64,000 nt of DNA. It comes from Stomorhina lunata. Lineage: Eukaryota > Arthropoda > Insecta > Diptera > Rhiniidae. This document shows, in pieces, positions 25,031-38,720 of this stretch. Where the stretch lies: the NCBI GenBank assembly GCA_933228675.1, contig OW121740.1, positions 160,741,306 to 160,805,305 of the forward strand, read 5' to 3'. The translations under genes and the position numbers were made by a program. The first letter of the stretch is position 1. Each line of letters starts with the position of its first letter. The notes under the pieces are model-generated. The model was given only the letters and a program-made list of their open reading frames with translations, did no database searches and was not told where the DNA came from.

Positions 25031-26580
25031 AACTAACCTCCCTTGTTCTCAAATGCATGACTTCATTTTTTAATTGAACAACTGGAGAGAAACTAAAATA
25101 TGAGTCTAGTTTCTAACAAATTTGATAACCGTTACAAAAGTTATAGGCATATAAAGTGGGTATATTTTTTGAAAAAATCTTGAAATTTTTTGTCAAATCT
25201 CAATGTTAACAAGATACCCCACCTGGACGTACCCGAAATCATGAACAAATAATCTACGACTATAATCATAAATTAGAGATATTATTCGGCTTTATTTTTT
25301 CGTTGAAATAGTTTTCAGTTATACAAGTTAACGGCAACTTAAAAAAACATTATTTTAAAATATCCTCCACACCAATAAAAAAAATAATTCACAGAAATTT
25401 CAAATTACATTTTCTTTATAAGCTTTTGAAAATAATCATCAAAATCAAAGGCTTTAATCAGAAGGCGTTACAGTTGGATTTGCTGCCGTGAGTTTGGAGA
25501 AAGAAAATGTTATTTGCAATTATAAAATGAAATAAATTCTTAAATCAACTGGGCGTATGATTATAGACTTAAGTTTTTTTTCATTATGCAGTTTTGTACA
25601 TAAACATACATAACATACCTTTACATACAACATATCTATAAAGGGTCTTGCAACAAAGACAACCTAAAATTTACACTTGAATGGTATACATATATACGAA
25701 TTAGGTTATTTTCTTTAAAAAGTGTCTTGTAATAAAGTGAAAAGAGGTGAAAAGTAGTGATATAGCTTTATATTATTCAAGACTGTAATTGCAAGACATG
25801 TTTTAGAGGCATTGTTTAAGCTTTTTGTGTTACGTACAATTTTATTTCTTTTACATCGACGGTGTGTTAATGCTGTAGGACTTACCGCCTATGGAGAATG
25901 CTATGGCATTTAAAAATTACAATAGAAATAAATAATTGAAAGAATTTATGTCTTTTGTATTACTCAAATCATAAGCTAGGAAACATTTAATAGAAGATCC
26001 TTTACTTACATTTTTAAACAATACATGCATATGTATGTAAATTCTACCCAGTATGTCAAAAATATGGTATGTATGTATTAATAAATGTACATATGCAAGT
26101 GTATATGTATTAGTTCTAAAACACTTTCTTGGCAATTGCAACTTTCTGATAACTCAATGTCTGAATAGGTGAATAGCCTAAAGGCGTAACAGCTGAACAC
26201 TAGCTGACTGACTGACAGAGTGCTTGGCTGACTTAGTTATTGAGTTGAGCCAAATGGATTAAGAAACAAAACAAAACAAACAGTAACTAACTTGCAAAAC
26301 TCATTTTATTTTGAACTTAAACAAATTCTAATATAAAAAAAAACTTTAAATTTTTATGAGAATGCCGGTTTATTGCTTTGGCATTTATAAAAGCACTTTT
26401 TGGTTAACTAACGTAAGAAATAGCTTATAGCCCAAATGGCAGGTGCGTGTTGGGCAAGCAACACCGTTACTTACTCATTTGCAGATATTTTTAAATGGCT
26501 ACAGGAAATTCGTATTATTTTTTAGTATGGCCATAAACAAATATCTTTGCATTTTATTCTTAGTAATTTGCCTTTGTATT
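25031..26580. other. Single-copy spacer
   Basis: Ordinary A+T-rich fly intergenic DNA with CATA- and TATG-type microsatellite patches (25600-25640, 26020-26110) and a GACT run near 26203-26215. The open frames at 25917-26141 and 26443-26658 follow these patches, and the second runs into the T2 element. No gene is supported. Confidence 0.5.
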
Positions 26581-28706
<2,126 letters not shown>

Positions 28707-29463
28707 CGGCGCAGCCATAGGTGGAAAGGGTATTATAAGTTTGTGCTGATGTTTGTAACACATAGAAATATTTGTCTTAGTATACCAATAGGCTTAGAAT
28801 AATTTTCTGAGTCGATTTAGCGATGTCCGTCCGTCTGGCTGGCTGGACCCCCATGTAAACCTTGTAATCAAACTACAGGTCGCAGTTCTAAAGATAATTT
28901 GATGAAATTTGGCACAGGTCAGTTTTTTGATAATGGGACCATGGCTATTGAAATTCGTCAAAATCGGTCTATTATTTATGGTACCTCCTATAGGTCCCAC
29001 TTCCCGGAATTGATATATTGGCCACAAATATCAATATTTTTTCATGAAATTTGAAACAAATACTGTTTATGTAAACATAAATCACTGTACCAAATTTTGT
29101 TGAAATTGGTCCACATTTGACCACGACTCCTATACAAACTCTTCTGTCAGAACGCACTAAATGAGATAACAATCCCTAAAACGCTCGTAAATCTGAAGAT
29201 AATGAGAATTTTATGTTTATTTTTTGCATACATAATTTTTGCCAAAATTCGAGATAATCGGTAAACATTTGACCCTTGCTTTCATATAAGTCCAAATGAC
29301 GAAAACAGCTTAAATATATGTATAAGTTTTGAGAAAATGTTTGTATGATGGCAAAATTTAGCAAATTTTTGTCTTTATACAGGAAAAAGAACACCTTTGA
29401 CCATAATGGTGAAGGGTATCGTATGGTCGGGCTTAACCGACTATAGCACTTTCTTACTTATTT
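28707..29463 (-). mobile_element. DINE-like element T1, nearly full length
   Basis: On the minus strand it starts AAGTAAGAAAGTGCTATAGT. A stem follows (AGTCGG...CCGACC), then ATACCCTTCACCA, blocks containing GGACCGATTTCAACAAAATT, and the CCAGCCAGCC/GGACGGACAT region. It ends near GGTATTATAAGT...CCTTTCCACCTAT. The final GGTGGTGAAGGGTATAA is lost where it abuts the T2 element at 28706. There is no coding capacity. Matching subterminal inverted motifs at the two ends suggest a Helentron-mobilised element. Copies lie at 30.2, 32.6, 40.4, 53.6 and 53.8 kb. Confidence 0.75.
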
Positions 29464-30230
29464 TTATATGCAAATGTATATATATATATTTATGTTGCTA
29501 TATATATTTATGTGTGTGTGTAAGTATTGTGATACGGTTAAATTGTATATAATTTGCATTTCTTTACTTCTTTACTTACGATATATTCTTATATTTATTT
29601 TATGCGTGACTGGGTGATTAAGAACACATTTTATTTATATTTAGTTTTTTATTCATTTTATAATTGTCATAAATCTAAGAAATTCCATACCCTTTGTATA
29701 TTCAATGTAGGTACTACCCTTTTGTTACATAATTCTTTTATATACATAATTCTTAAAGCAACAAATTGAAATGTTTGCAATTCTTTATTTTTTATTGCCT
29801 TAAGGGACTTAAGTTTAGAATAATAATTGCGATTTGAAATAGCTTTCAGCTTTTGTATAGTAAATTTGTATGTTTTTCGAAATATTTTGCTTAACTGCAA
29901 CTCTGTGACTAGTTATAGCTCTATATCATATGATTACAGCTAAAGTTATACTTATTGCCATGGCAGTAGTTAAATTGCTAGTCATAACTCTAGTCTTTGA
30001 TCTTGGTATAGCTATAGCCTATATCTACTACTCATATAAATATAGTCATTGCAGTAGTTATACCTTTAGTAAGAGCTCTAAGAAGAGTTGAAGTTCCAAA
30101 AAAATCAAAGCAATAGATTTCCAATTTTTGCCTTCAGAGAACTGATTGTAAAAATATATATTCCACATTCTAATAGGTTTGAAAACGGAATAAATTAGAA
30201 ATAAAGAAAAAAGATAGCAAAAATTAAAAA
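29464..30230. other. AT-rich spacer with degenerate TAGTTATAGC-type patch
   Basis: It contains a TA-rich run near 29478-29512 and a decayed short-motif patch at 29905-30080 (GTTATAGCTC, AGTCATAACTCTAG, TATAGCTATAGCC). The overlapping open frames at 29554-29769 and 29667-29900 have no domain and are not credited. Confidence 0.45.
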
Positions 30231-30660
30231 AAAAACAAGTAAAACAGTGCTATAGTCGGTCAAGCCCGACCATACGATACCCTTTACCACTATGGTCAAA
30301 GGTGTTCTTTTTCCTGTATAAAGACAAATATTTGCTAAACCATACAAACATTTTCTCAACTGTTTCCGTCATTTGGACTTATATAAGAGCTAGGGTCAAA
30401 TGTGGACTTAAAGTTCTCATTATCTTCAGATTTACAGTGATTTTTGTCTCATTTAGTGTGTTTTGAGAGAAGACTTTGTATGGGAGCTATGGTCAAAAGT
30501 GGACCGATTTCAACGAAATTCGGTACAATGATTTTAGTTTAAAATTTCATGAAAAAATATTGATATTTGTAGCCAAAATACCAAATCCAGAAGTGGGACC
30601 TTTGGGAGGTACCATAAATAATGTACCGATTTTGACGAATTCCATTAGTCATGGTACCAC
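30231..30660 (+). mobile_element. DINE-like element T1, 3'-truncated
   Basis: It begins AAAAACAAGTAAAACAGTGC, with the stem AGTCGGTCAAGCCCGACC. It matches the 5' half of the T1 consensus up to GGTACCATAAATAATG...AGTCATGGTACCA, after which similarity stops. The internal frame 30476-30688 is part of the element and not a gene. Confidence 0.75.
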
Positions 30661-30774
30661 TATTTTATTACACAATTCATACATATAACATAAAAGTTTA
30701 TAATTAGTTTGTGATAGTAACATTGGGGCAACCTTTAAGTATACAAGCTTTATGTAAAGCAATAGACTCACAAG

Positions 30775-31060
30775 CACTCCCTGAGTCGATTAAATATATA
30801 TCTGGCTGGCTTGACATCTACGTAAACTTGTAATCAATGTACAATCCTTAATTTTTAAGAAAATTTATAAAAAATTTGCACACACGGTTTTTTAAGCAGT
30901 GTGACTTTTGCTATTTAAATTGGTCTCACTTGCCGAAATTGAGATTGTGGTCGCAAATTTCAGTATATTTCAATAAAATTTAAAACAACGACTACTTTTA
31001 AAAAGGAAATCTATGCAAATGTTTGAAAAAATTCCACTTATAATATATTTTAAAAGAAGT
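30775..31060 (-). mobile_element. Decayed T1 relic
   Basis: Scattered matches in T1 order, reverse orientation: CCTGAGTCGATTAA, CTGGCTGGCTT, GTAAACTTGTAATCAATGTAC, GGTCTCACTTGCCG and TGGTCGCAAATTTCAGTAT. Between them the sequence has lost similarity. It is clearly older than the neighbouring copies. Confidence 0.55.
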
Positions 31061-31107
31061 GTTTAGTAGCGTGATACTAAGAACTAAATGAGCTTTCCGA
31101 CGAGATA

Positions 31108-32500
31108 TGTTACTTTCTTCTTCTTCTTCTGTTATCCTTGACTCCCAGTGGAGCATAGGGCCTCAACCATCCTTTTATATCGAACTCTATTGCGAGATGT
31201 TAGGCATACATCATTCCATGAATAGTTTGCTGCTTGTAACTCCGCATCAATTGACCTTCTCCACGTTCTAGCTGGGGCACCAACACGACGGCCGCTTCCT
31301 TGTGGATTCCAACGAAGCGCTTGTCGAGCAATGTTAGTATTTGGCGTTCGTCGCCTTCGTCGCCATTTCCGTTGACATACCTCTATAGAAAAAGGGATTT
31401 GGTTTGTAGCGTTTAGTAGATCTTCATTTCTTATGCGATTTGGCCACCATATATTAAGGATTTGCCGCAAGAATTTGTTTGTAGGCGCTTATCGATGACA
31501 TTTGTGCGTTTCCAAGTTTCGCAGCCGTAAAACAAGATGGACTTGACGTTAGAGATATATATTTGTAACTTAGTTGTTGTTGATATTTGCCGAGATTTCC
31601 AAATAGCTCGGAGAATGCCGAATGCAGATTTTACCTTATTAATACGCGATTCAATATCCTCATCGGCGCCACCTTTTGTAGATACCAAACTAACAAGATA
31701 ATTAAAGGTATCTACATATCCAATGACCTCGTTATCCACATTGATGTGTGGCGACGGGTTTGCGCCATAGCCTCCAGGCATAATCTTTTTTTTGAAATAT
31801 TGATTTCCAACCCAGCTGCCCGAGATCCAACAATAATATGGCTAGTGTTTTCTTGAAGGTGGCCTGAGCTTTGGCTTAGACGACATAGGTCATCGACGTA
31901 TTCCAAGTCCTCGAGTTGTTTAAAGGGTGTCCATTGGATACCACGTCTACCATTCAGTGCCTTGCGCCTTATATTGTCGATGACGAGGATAAAAAGTATG
32001 GGTGATAAGATACATCCTTGTCTTACTCCAGTAGTAACTTCGAATGGATTAGACAATTTACCTTTATATAGAACCCGACATTTAAAGTCCACGTACGTTG
32101 CTTGAATTAAGTTCAGAATTTTCGTTGGCATGTTACGGTTTTCTAAAATTCTCCCTAGATAGCTCCTATTGACACTGTCGAAGGCCTTCATAAAGTCGAT
32201 AAACGCTAGGTAAATGGAGGTGCGGAATTTATTACATTGTTCCAGTACAACAAGATCTATTCTCTCGGAACACAAACTAATTTTCGCGGAGTGTTTCAGA
32301 AACTGCGTCAGACGTTCTATTCAAAATTACTCGACTCAGTATTTTTCTCGGTATTAGAAGAAGTGCTATTCCCCTGTAGTTATTGCAGTCTTTGGAGTCA
32401 CCTTTTTTCATTCCAGGAGGATAGCAGAGCTTCCTCCTCCCATATTTTACGAACAAATGGATGCCATAGTCTCGCCGATCCTTCAACGTCACATAGATAT
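31108..32500 (-). pseudogene. Decayed LINE (non-LTR) reverse transcriptase, RTE-like
   Basis: Read on the minus strand, the fragments line up as the second half of a non-LTR retrotransposon polyprotein. 32492-32277 gives the pre-catalytic region (KKGDSKDCNNYRGIALL). 32275-31712 gives RT motif A (FIDFMKAFDSVNR), motif B (GVRQGCILSPILF) and motif C with YVDD. 31781-31431 gives the thumb and linker. 31470-31132 gives the C-terminal part (RQALRWNPQGSGRR). Each step changes frame, so at least three frameshifts separate the four pieces. The 5' endonuclease half is absent. The 3' end runs into GAA repeats (31112-31122 in reverse), typical of RTE-class tails. The RTE assignment is by resemblance and is moderate. 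It sits between T1 elements, and only a 50 bp 3' scrap of a sister copy is seen at 4764. Confidence 0.85.
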
Positions 32501-32591
32501 ATTACTTTCAAAGCAGTTAAAAATTTTTCTAATTATTCAGAGTTTTCCAAAATATTTTTCATCTTCGAAGACTCTCCTGAGCATATGCAAT

Positions 32592-33322
32592 AAAAACAAG
32601 TAAGAAAAGCTATAGTCAGTCCAGCCCGACTATATCATACCCTTCACTACTAAGGTCAAATATGAACCAACAATTAAACAAGTTTTCCTTAAGTCTTGAG
32701 ACATACATGTGTTATTTTTCCAAAATTTCGAGATTTATGTCATTTTCGGCTAAGGGCCTGATATGGGAGCTAGGGTCAATTATAGACCGATTGTTACCTA
32801 ATTTTGGTCTTTGGTTTACATTTACAAAATATCTATCTGTACAAAGTTTAAGTTATTGTGCTTTTATGTGTATATAAACGTCTTTTGAGAATGTGTCTTG
32901 TATGGGAGGTATGGTCAAATATGGACCGATTTCTACAAAATTAGGTACACTGATTAAGGTTATGATAATATTTGTGCTGAATATTATTAAAATACTACTA
33001 AATTTGTGGGTGTAAAGGACCAAAAACTCTATTCCGGGAAGGAATAGGAGGTACCCGAAATAGTAATCCAATTTCTTCCGAAAAGTAAAGGGATCGTCGA
33101 AAATATGAGTGCTAATTTCCATCAAATTATCTATAAAAATACGATCCAAGTTTACGTGGATAACTGGCCAGCCAGCCGGACGGATATCGTTACAACAACT
33201 CAGAAAGTGATTCTTAGTCGATTGGTATACTAAAAGGTGGATCTCAGATTAATATTTCTATGCGTTACAAACATCAGCACAAACCTAATATATCCTTTCT
33301 ACCTATGGTGGTGAAGGGTATA
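32592..33322 (+). mobile_element. DINE-like element T1, full length, diverged
   Basis: It starts AAAAACAAGTAAGAAAAGCT, followed by the stem region AGTCAGTCCAGCCCGACT and ATACCCTTCACTAC. It ends CCTATGGTGGTGAAGGGTAT, so both subterminal inverted motifs are present. Internal blocks match in order, including TGGCCAGCCAGCCGGACGGA and TTTCTATGCGTTACAAACAT. Divergence from the 54 kb copy is substantial. It follows the LINE 5' edge by about 90 bp. Confidence 0.75.
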
Positions 33323-33389
33323 AAAAATATTATTTTAAAATATTAGAAAGTTTGTTTTTTGAGACCTCAATATATTTAAATGTCCATTT

Positions 33390-33595
33390 TTGTTACAATG
33401 GGCTAACCTTAATTCACTTTTGTATAGAACACAAAAAGTGTTTATTTTTCTTAATTATTTAGGGTTTTCTTGAGATCTCAAGAAAATGTTTATATGATAA
33501 GAAAATTTACCAAATAGTATGACTTTAACCAAAAGTGATGAATGGTATCATATGTTCGATCTTGACCGCCTATAGCACTTTTTCGCTTATTAAAT
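33390..33595 (-). mobile_element. Decayed T1 5'-end relic
   Basis: In reverse orientation it retains GAAAATGTTTATATGATAAG, GTGATGAATGGTATCATATG and CCGCCTATAGCACTTTTTCG, which match the T1 5' third, with many substitutions. The rest is unrecognisable. Confidence 0.5.
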
Positions 33596-34029
33596 TTATA
33601 AAAGTTTCTAAAATAGCAACATTCTTTTCCAGTTAAGTATTAAAACTTTCGTAAGAAATGAAAAATTGTATTGTCATAGATAGGCTGAAAATATTTGTTC
33701 ATCCCAAATGTTTGATTCTTAATCGATCGTGATGAAATTAGACACAGACTGTCAGTACTGCGAAGTTAAATTATGTTTAAAGATTCATTAAAATCTGCCA
33801 CGTCCTTCGCTCCCCGCCTTTATAGCCTGAAAATATTTTTTCTCCCCAAATGTTTGTTTCTTATTAACAGTATTATAAAATTAAAATATAAGGAAATTTT
33901 CATTGAAATCTGCCACGCCCAACGCCCACCGTTCATATAAGCCACATTTTTTTATTTCAAATTTTAATTTCTTCAGTAAAAGTCATAAAACTTACCACAA
34001 ACTATCAGTGAGATATGTACAAAGTTAAA
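33596..34029. repeat. GCCACGCCC-type dispersed repeat with internal duplication
   Basis: Two imperfect units about 130-170 bp apart share GGCTGAAAATATTTGTTCATCCC / GCCTGAAAATATTTTTTCTC, CAAATGTTTGATTCTTA / CAAATGTTTGTTTCTTA and AAAATCTGCCACGTCC / GAAATCTGCCACGCCC. GGCCACGTCCATCTCCCCCT resumes at 34789 after the T2 element, so T2 probably inserted into this repeat. Confidence 0.6.
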
Positions 34030-34786
34030 AAAACAAGTAAGAGTGTTAAATTCGGCTGTGCCGAATCTTGTATACCCACCATCAAGTTGTACGGGAGTGC
34101 AGCTAATTCAAAATGTTGACCTAATGTGGTATTGTTGGTAATATATTTGGACTAAATTCGGTTGCCGCAAGGCGGCGGTATTGACATGTTTCTTACAAAT
34201 GATCAAATACATATTATTTGGATCTTTTTCGATGTTGGTACATTCAGAAAAAAGTTAGACCAAATACTCCTGAACAAAATCGCGGAACATTGTCAAACCA
34301 AATTTTTAACTTTTAATTATTAAAAATGCGATTTTCATATGTAACCTAAAAATTGCTGTTTCCGTAAGTTTTTGGTATGGGAGCTATGACTAAATGTCAA
34401 CCGATTTTGATAAAATTTTATATGCTGGCAAATTTTATCATCATAGCTATTATAGTTTGTTATTTATTAGCAAATAAGCGATTAGCGTGGGCGAAGTTAT
34501 ACGGAAGATATGGTCAAATGTTTACCCAATTTCAATACCAAAATTTTCTCAAAGATAAAATATGTTTTTATTAAATTTCAGTGAGCTAGCTCCTTTCGTT
34601 TGGGCGTTATCGTGATTTCAACAGACAGACAGACGGACATAGCTCAATCGTCTTAGAATTTCATAAGTATTCAGAATATATATAGTTTTTGGTTTTTGAG
34701 CCAATATTAAGGAAATTACAAACGGAATGACAATCTCAATATACCCATTCTCAATATACCATTCTTTTTTATGGTGGGTATAAAAA
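34030..34786 (+). mobile_element. DINE/mini-me-like element T2, full length
   Basis: It begins AAACAAGTAAGAGTGTTAAA, then a stem (TTCGGCTGTGCCGAA) and TATACCCACCATCAAGTTG. It ends ATGGTGGGTATAAAAAA, so ATACCCACCAT is mirrored by ATGGTGGGTAT as subterminal inverted repeats. A short GTCY region lies near 34620-34640 (ACAGACAGACAGACGGAC on this strand), corresponding to the long GTCT expansion in the 26.6 kb copy. It has no transposase and is presumably non-autonomous. Confidence 0.75.
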
Positions 34787-36505
34787 ATGGCCACGTCCAT
34801 CTCCCCCTAATGTTCTCCAAAACATTAAAATGAATTACTATTAAAATTAATAACAAATAAAGACTTTTATTCAGCTTCTATAATTTCTTTAACAACATCA
34901 TCAACTTCGAATAGATTTTAGGGGATTAACGTCTTATGCTGTTAACATTAGGATCTGTTTTGTTTATCTCATTCATCACTTTTTTAAAATACCCGTTAAA
35001 TAATCTTTAACTTTAACAATTGTTATTATTTTTAATATAAGAATAATTAAGCCTAAAAGTATGCAATACTTTTGATATTTCTTTGAAATATTGGGAAATT
35101 TCATGTGATTTTTTTAAAAAATTTAAAACTTTGTTCAAAAGAATGGAATATTATGGGAATTTTATTTATTGAATAGAAATAATACATTTTCACCTTTTGT
35201 TTGATTTTAACTAGAGTACGAAGCTATACAAAGATAACATTTTTTTTCCGAGAAAAATTTCACTCAAAATACTAATTTTTTTATAATATAATCATCTAAA
35301 ATCGGCGGCAAGCTCTACGATTATCATTCTTTTTGACCACGAATACGCTGTCGAATAAAAAGTAAAGAGGAGAAATCCGATGTTTACATCTTTATCCATT
35401 TGTAAATTTGCTAGCATATGCTTTTTATTACAACAATTTAACCATTTTTTAAATCGGAACAACTGAATGAAAGTGGCTATATGAAATTGGTGAAACGTCC
35501 AATCAGAAGAATAGCAGACCTCGCAATAAATAGTTTTGTTTTTGTTTAGGTAAATTTTAAAGGCTAGTGGGGAACAAGTGGGACCAGACAGAGACATTAC
35601 ATTATTGTTGCCTCAATCTTTTTGAATAAAACTGTCTAGGTTGTTACAAAGTTAGTAACTTAAGAAAATTTTGTCGGTTATCTATATTTTCTTATATTAG
35701 TGAATTTTAAAAGTTTGTGCCTAAGATGCATGTAATATTTACATTGTACCTATGAATATTTGGATGCATTGCATGTTTTTTATAATCCCAGCCTATTAAG
35801 TATAAAGGAAAATATTAGAATATCAGTCACCAATTTTTAAAGTTTCGTCTTAAAAGTAAAAAAATGGAATAAGTAAATTATAGATTTTTGTGCATTTTTT
35901 TCTAGTTTAAATAAATATCATAATAGTTTTAAATTTCTGCTATAATGTCATTAGTTTCAATATTATTTGGTAAACATTTTCTGAGTACCATAAAATTTAA
36001 TTAAAATACAAACCCATTAAATTATTGTATTTCCAATATTTAAAATAATAAAACACAATTTTAATTATATTTTATATGTGTAGTATATGTTTGACATATA
36101 TTTATTTCTCTCTTATTTTACCTTTAAGTTTAAAACTAGTGTTCATTATTTTTAAATTATCATTAAAATAATTATGATTATTTTTTTTTTTACAAAAAAC
36201 GAGAAGGGATATGTAAATTCATAAAAATAATATAAACATGTAATAATTACTAGTTATAAAAATTATATAAATTAAACATATGTATACACATTTTTTATGA
36301 AAGTCCTTAAATATGTAACATTTATCAATAAAAAAAAACATTCAAATAATTCTGTATTTTAATGCAATCATCCAAGAGTATAAATTAAGTACAAGTGATT
36401 AAATTAATTAAGTTATTGTAGAAGACCATTGACAAAAAAGTATTTACATGACATGTGTTTTAAATTATAAAATGCACAGTGGTTTTTTAAACGAAAATAT
36501 TTAAA
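34787..36505. other. AT-rich spacer, no gene recognised
   Basis: After the tail of the GCCACGTCC repeat (34789-34815) this is A+T-rich single-copy sequence. A 101-codon minus-strand frame (35292-35597) is the only part with mixed codon composition, and it has no recognisable domain or convincing splice borders. From 36200 the sequence is nearly pure A/T. Confidence 0.5.
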
Positions 36506-38720
36506 AAAATTGCTAGGAAATTTTTCAAAAATTTTCTATTTTTATAGGAAATTTTTCAAAAATGTTCTATTTTTATAGGAAATTTTTCAAAAATTTTCTA
36601 TTTTTATAGGAAATTTTTCAAAAATTTTCTATTTTTATAGGAAATTTTTCAAAAATGTTCTATTTTTATAGGAAATTTTGCCAAAATTTTCTATTTTTTT
36701 AGGAAAATTTTTCAAAAATTTTCTATTTTTATAGGAAATTTTTCAAAAATTTTCTATTTTTATAGGAAATTTTTCAAAAATTTTCTATTTTTATAGAAAT
36801 TTTTTCAAAAATTTTATATTTTTATAGGAAAATTTTCAAAAATTTTCTATTTTTATAGGAAATTTTTCAAAAATTTTCTATTTTTATAGGAAATTTTTCA
36901 AAAATTTTCTATTTTTATAGGAAATTTTTCAAAAATTTTCTATTTTTATAGGAAATTTTTCAAAAATTTTCTATTTTTATAGGAAATTTTTCAAAAATTT
37001 TCTATTTTTATAGGAAATTTTTCAAAAATTTTCTATTTTTATAGGAAATTTTTCAAAAATTTTCTATTTTTATAGGAAATTTTTCAATAATTTTCTACTT
37101 TTATAGGAAATTTTTCAAAAATTTTCTATTTTTATAGGAAATTTTTCAAAAATTTTCTATTTTTATAGGAAATTTTTCAAAAATTTTCTATTTGTATAGG
37201 AAATTTTTCAAAAATTTTCTATTTTTATAGGAAATTTTTAAAAAATTTCCTATAAAAATAGGAAATTTTTCAAAAATTTTCTATTTTTATAGGAAATTTT
37301 TCAAAAATTTTCTATTTTTATAGGAAATTTTTCAAAAATTTTCTATTTTTATAGGAAATTTTTAAAAAATTTTCTATTTTTATAGCAAATTTTTCAAAAA
37401 TTTTCTATTTTTATAGCAAATTTTTCAAAAATGTTCTATTTTTATAGGAAATTTTGCCAAAATTTTCTATTTTTTTAGGAAAATTTTTCAAAAATTTTCT
37501 ATTTTTATAGGAAATTTTTCAAAAATTTTCTATTTTTATAGGAAATTTTTCAAAAATTTTCTATTTTTATAGAAATTTTTTCAAAAATTTTATATTTTTA
37601 TAGGAAAATTTTCAAAAATTTTCTATTTTTATAGGAAATTTTTCAAAAATTTTCTATTTTTATAGGAAATTTTTCAAAAATTTTCTATTTTTTTAGGAAA
37701 ATTTTTCAAAAATTTTCTATTTTTATAGGAAATTTTTCAAAAATTTTCTATTTTTATAGGAAATTTTTCAAAAATTTTCTATTTTTATAGGAAATTTTTC
37801 AAAAATTTTCTATTTTTATAGAAATTTTTTCAAAAATTTTATATTTTTATAGGAAAATTTTCAAAAATTTTCTATTTTTATAGGAAATTTTTCAAAAATT
37901 TTCTATTTTTATAGGAAATTTTTCAAAAATTTTCTATTTTTATAGGAAATTTTTCAAAAATTTTCTATTTTTATAGGAAATTTTTCAAAAATTTTCTATT
38001 TTTATAGGAAATTTTTCAAAAATTTTCTATTTTTATAGGAAATTTTTCAAAAATTTTCTATTTTTATAGGAAATTTTTCAAAAATTTTCTATTTTTATAG
38101 GAAATTTTTCAATAATTTTCTACTTTTATAGGAAATTTTTCAAAAATTTTCTATTTTTATAGGAAATTTTTCAAAAATTTTCTATTTTTATAGGAAATTT
38201 TTCAAAAATTTTCTATTTGTATAGGAAATTTTTCAAAAATTTTCTATTTTTATAGGAAATTTTTAAAAAATTTCCTATAAAAATAGGAAATTTTTCAAAA
38301 ATTTTCTATTTTTATAGGAAATTTTTCAAAAATTTTCTATTTTTATAGGAAATTTTTCAAAAATTTTCTATTTTTATAGGAAATTTTTAAAAAATTTTCT
38401 ATTTTTATAGCAAATTTTTCAAAAATTTTCTATTTTTATAGCAAATTTTTCAAAAATTTTCTAATTTTATAGAAAATTTTTCAAAAATTTCTTATTTTTA
38501 TTGAAAATTTTTAAAAAATTTGATATTTTTATTGAAAATTTTTCAAAAATTTCCTGTTTTTATGGGAAAATTTTAAAAAATTTCATATTTTTATAGAAAA
38601 TTTTAAAAAATTTCATTATAGAAAAAATTTCAAAAATATCTTATTTTGATGTGAAATTTTTAAAAATCTTGTGTTTTTAAAAAATGTTCCAAAGTTTTTC
38701 AAAAATTTTCATATAATAGC
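36506..38720 (+). repeat. Satellite family D, array D1 (31 bp) with 1025 bp higher-order duplication
   Basis: About 70 units of 31 bp read AGGAAATTTTTC-A5T4-CTATTTTTAT. Variant units recur in the same order 1025 bp apart: ATAGAAATTTTTTC at 36793 and 37818, CAATAATTTTCTAC at 37085 and 38110, TTTGTATAGG at 37191 and 38216, TTTCCTATAAAAATAGG at 37246 and 38271, and TATAGCAAATTT at 37381 and 38406. A further variant block (ATTTTGCCAAAA at 36680 and 37458) shows a nested shorter duplication. The last 250 bp decay into diverged units. Confidence 0.95.

Noticed and set aside
35292..35597. 101-codon minus-strand frame with mixed codons
   Set aside because: No recognisable domain, no strong splice borders and no neighbouring exon. 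It cannot be separated from chance.
36506..38720. Regular 31 bp repeats resembling a CRISPR array
   Set aside because: Units are contiguous with no unique spacers, there are no cas genes, and the context is eukaryotic.
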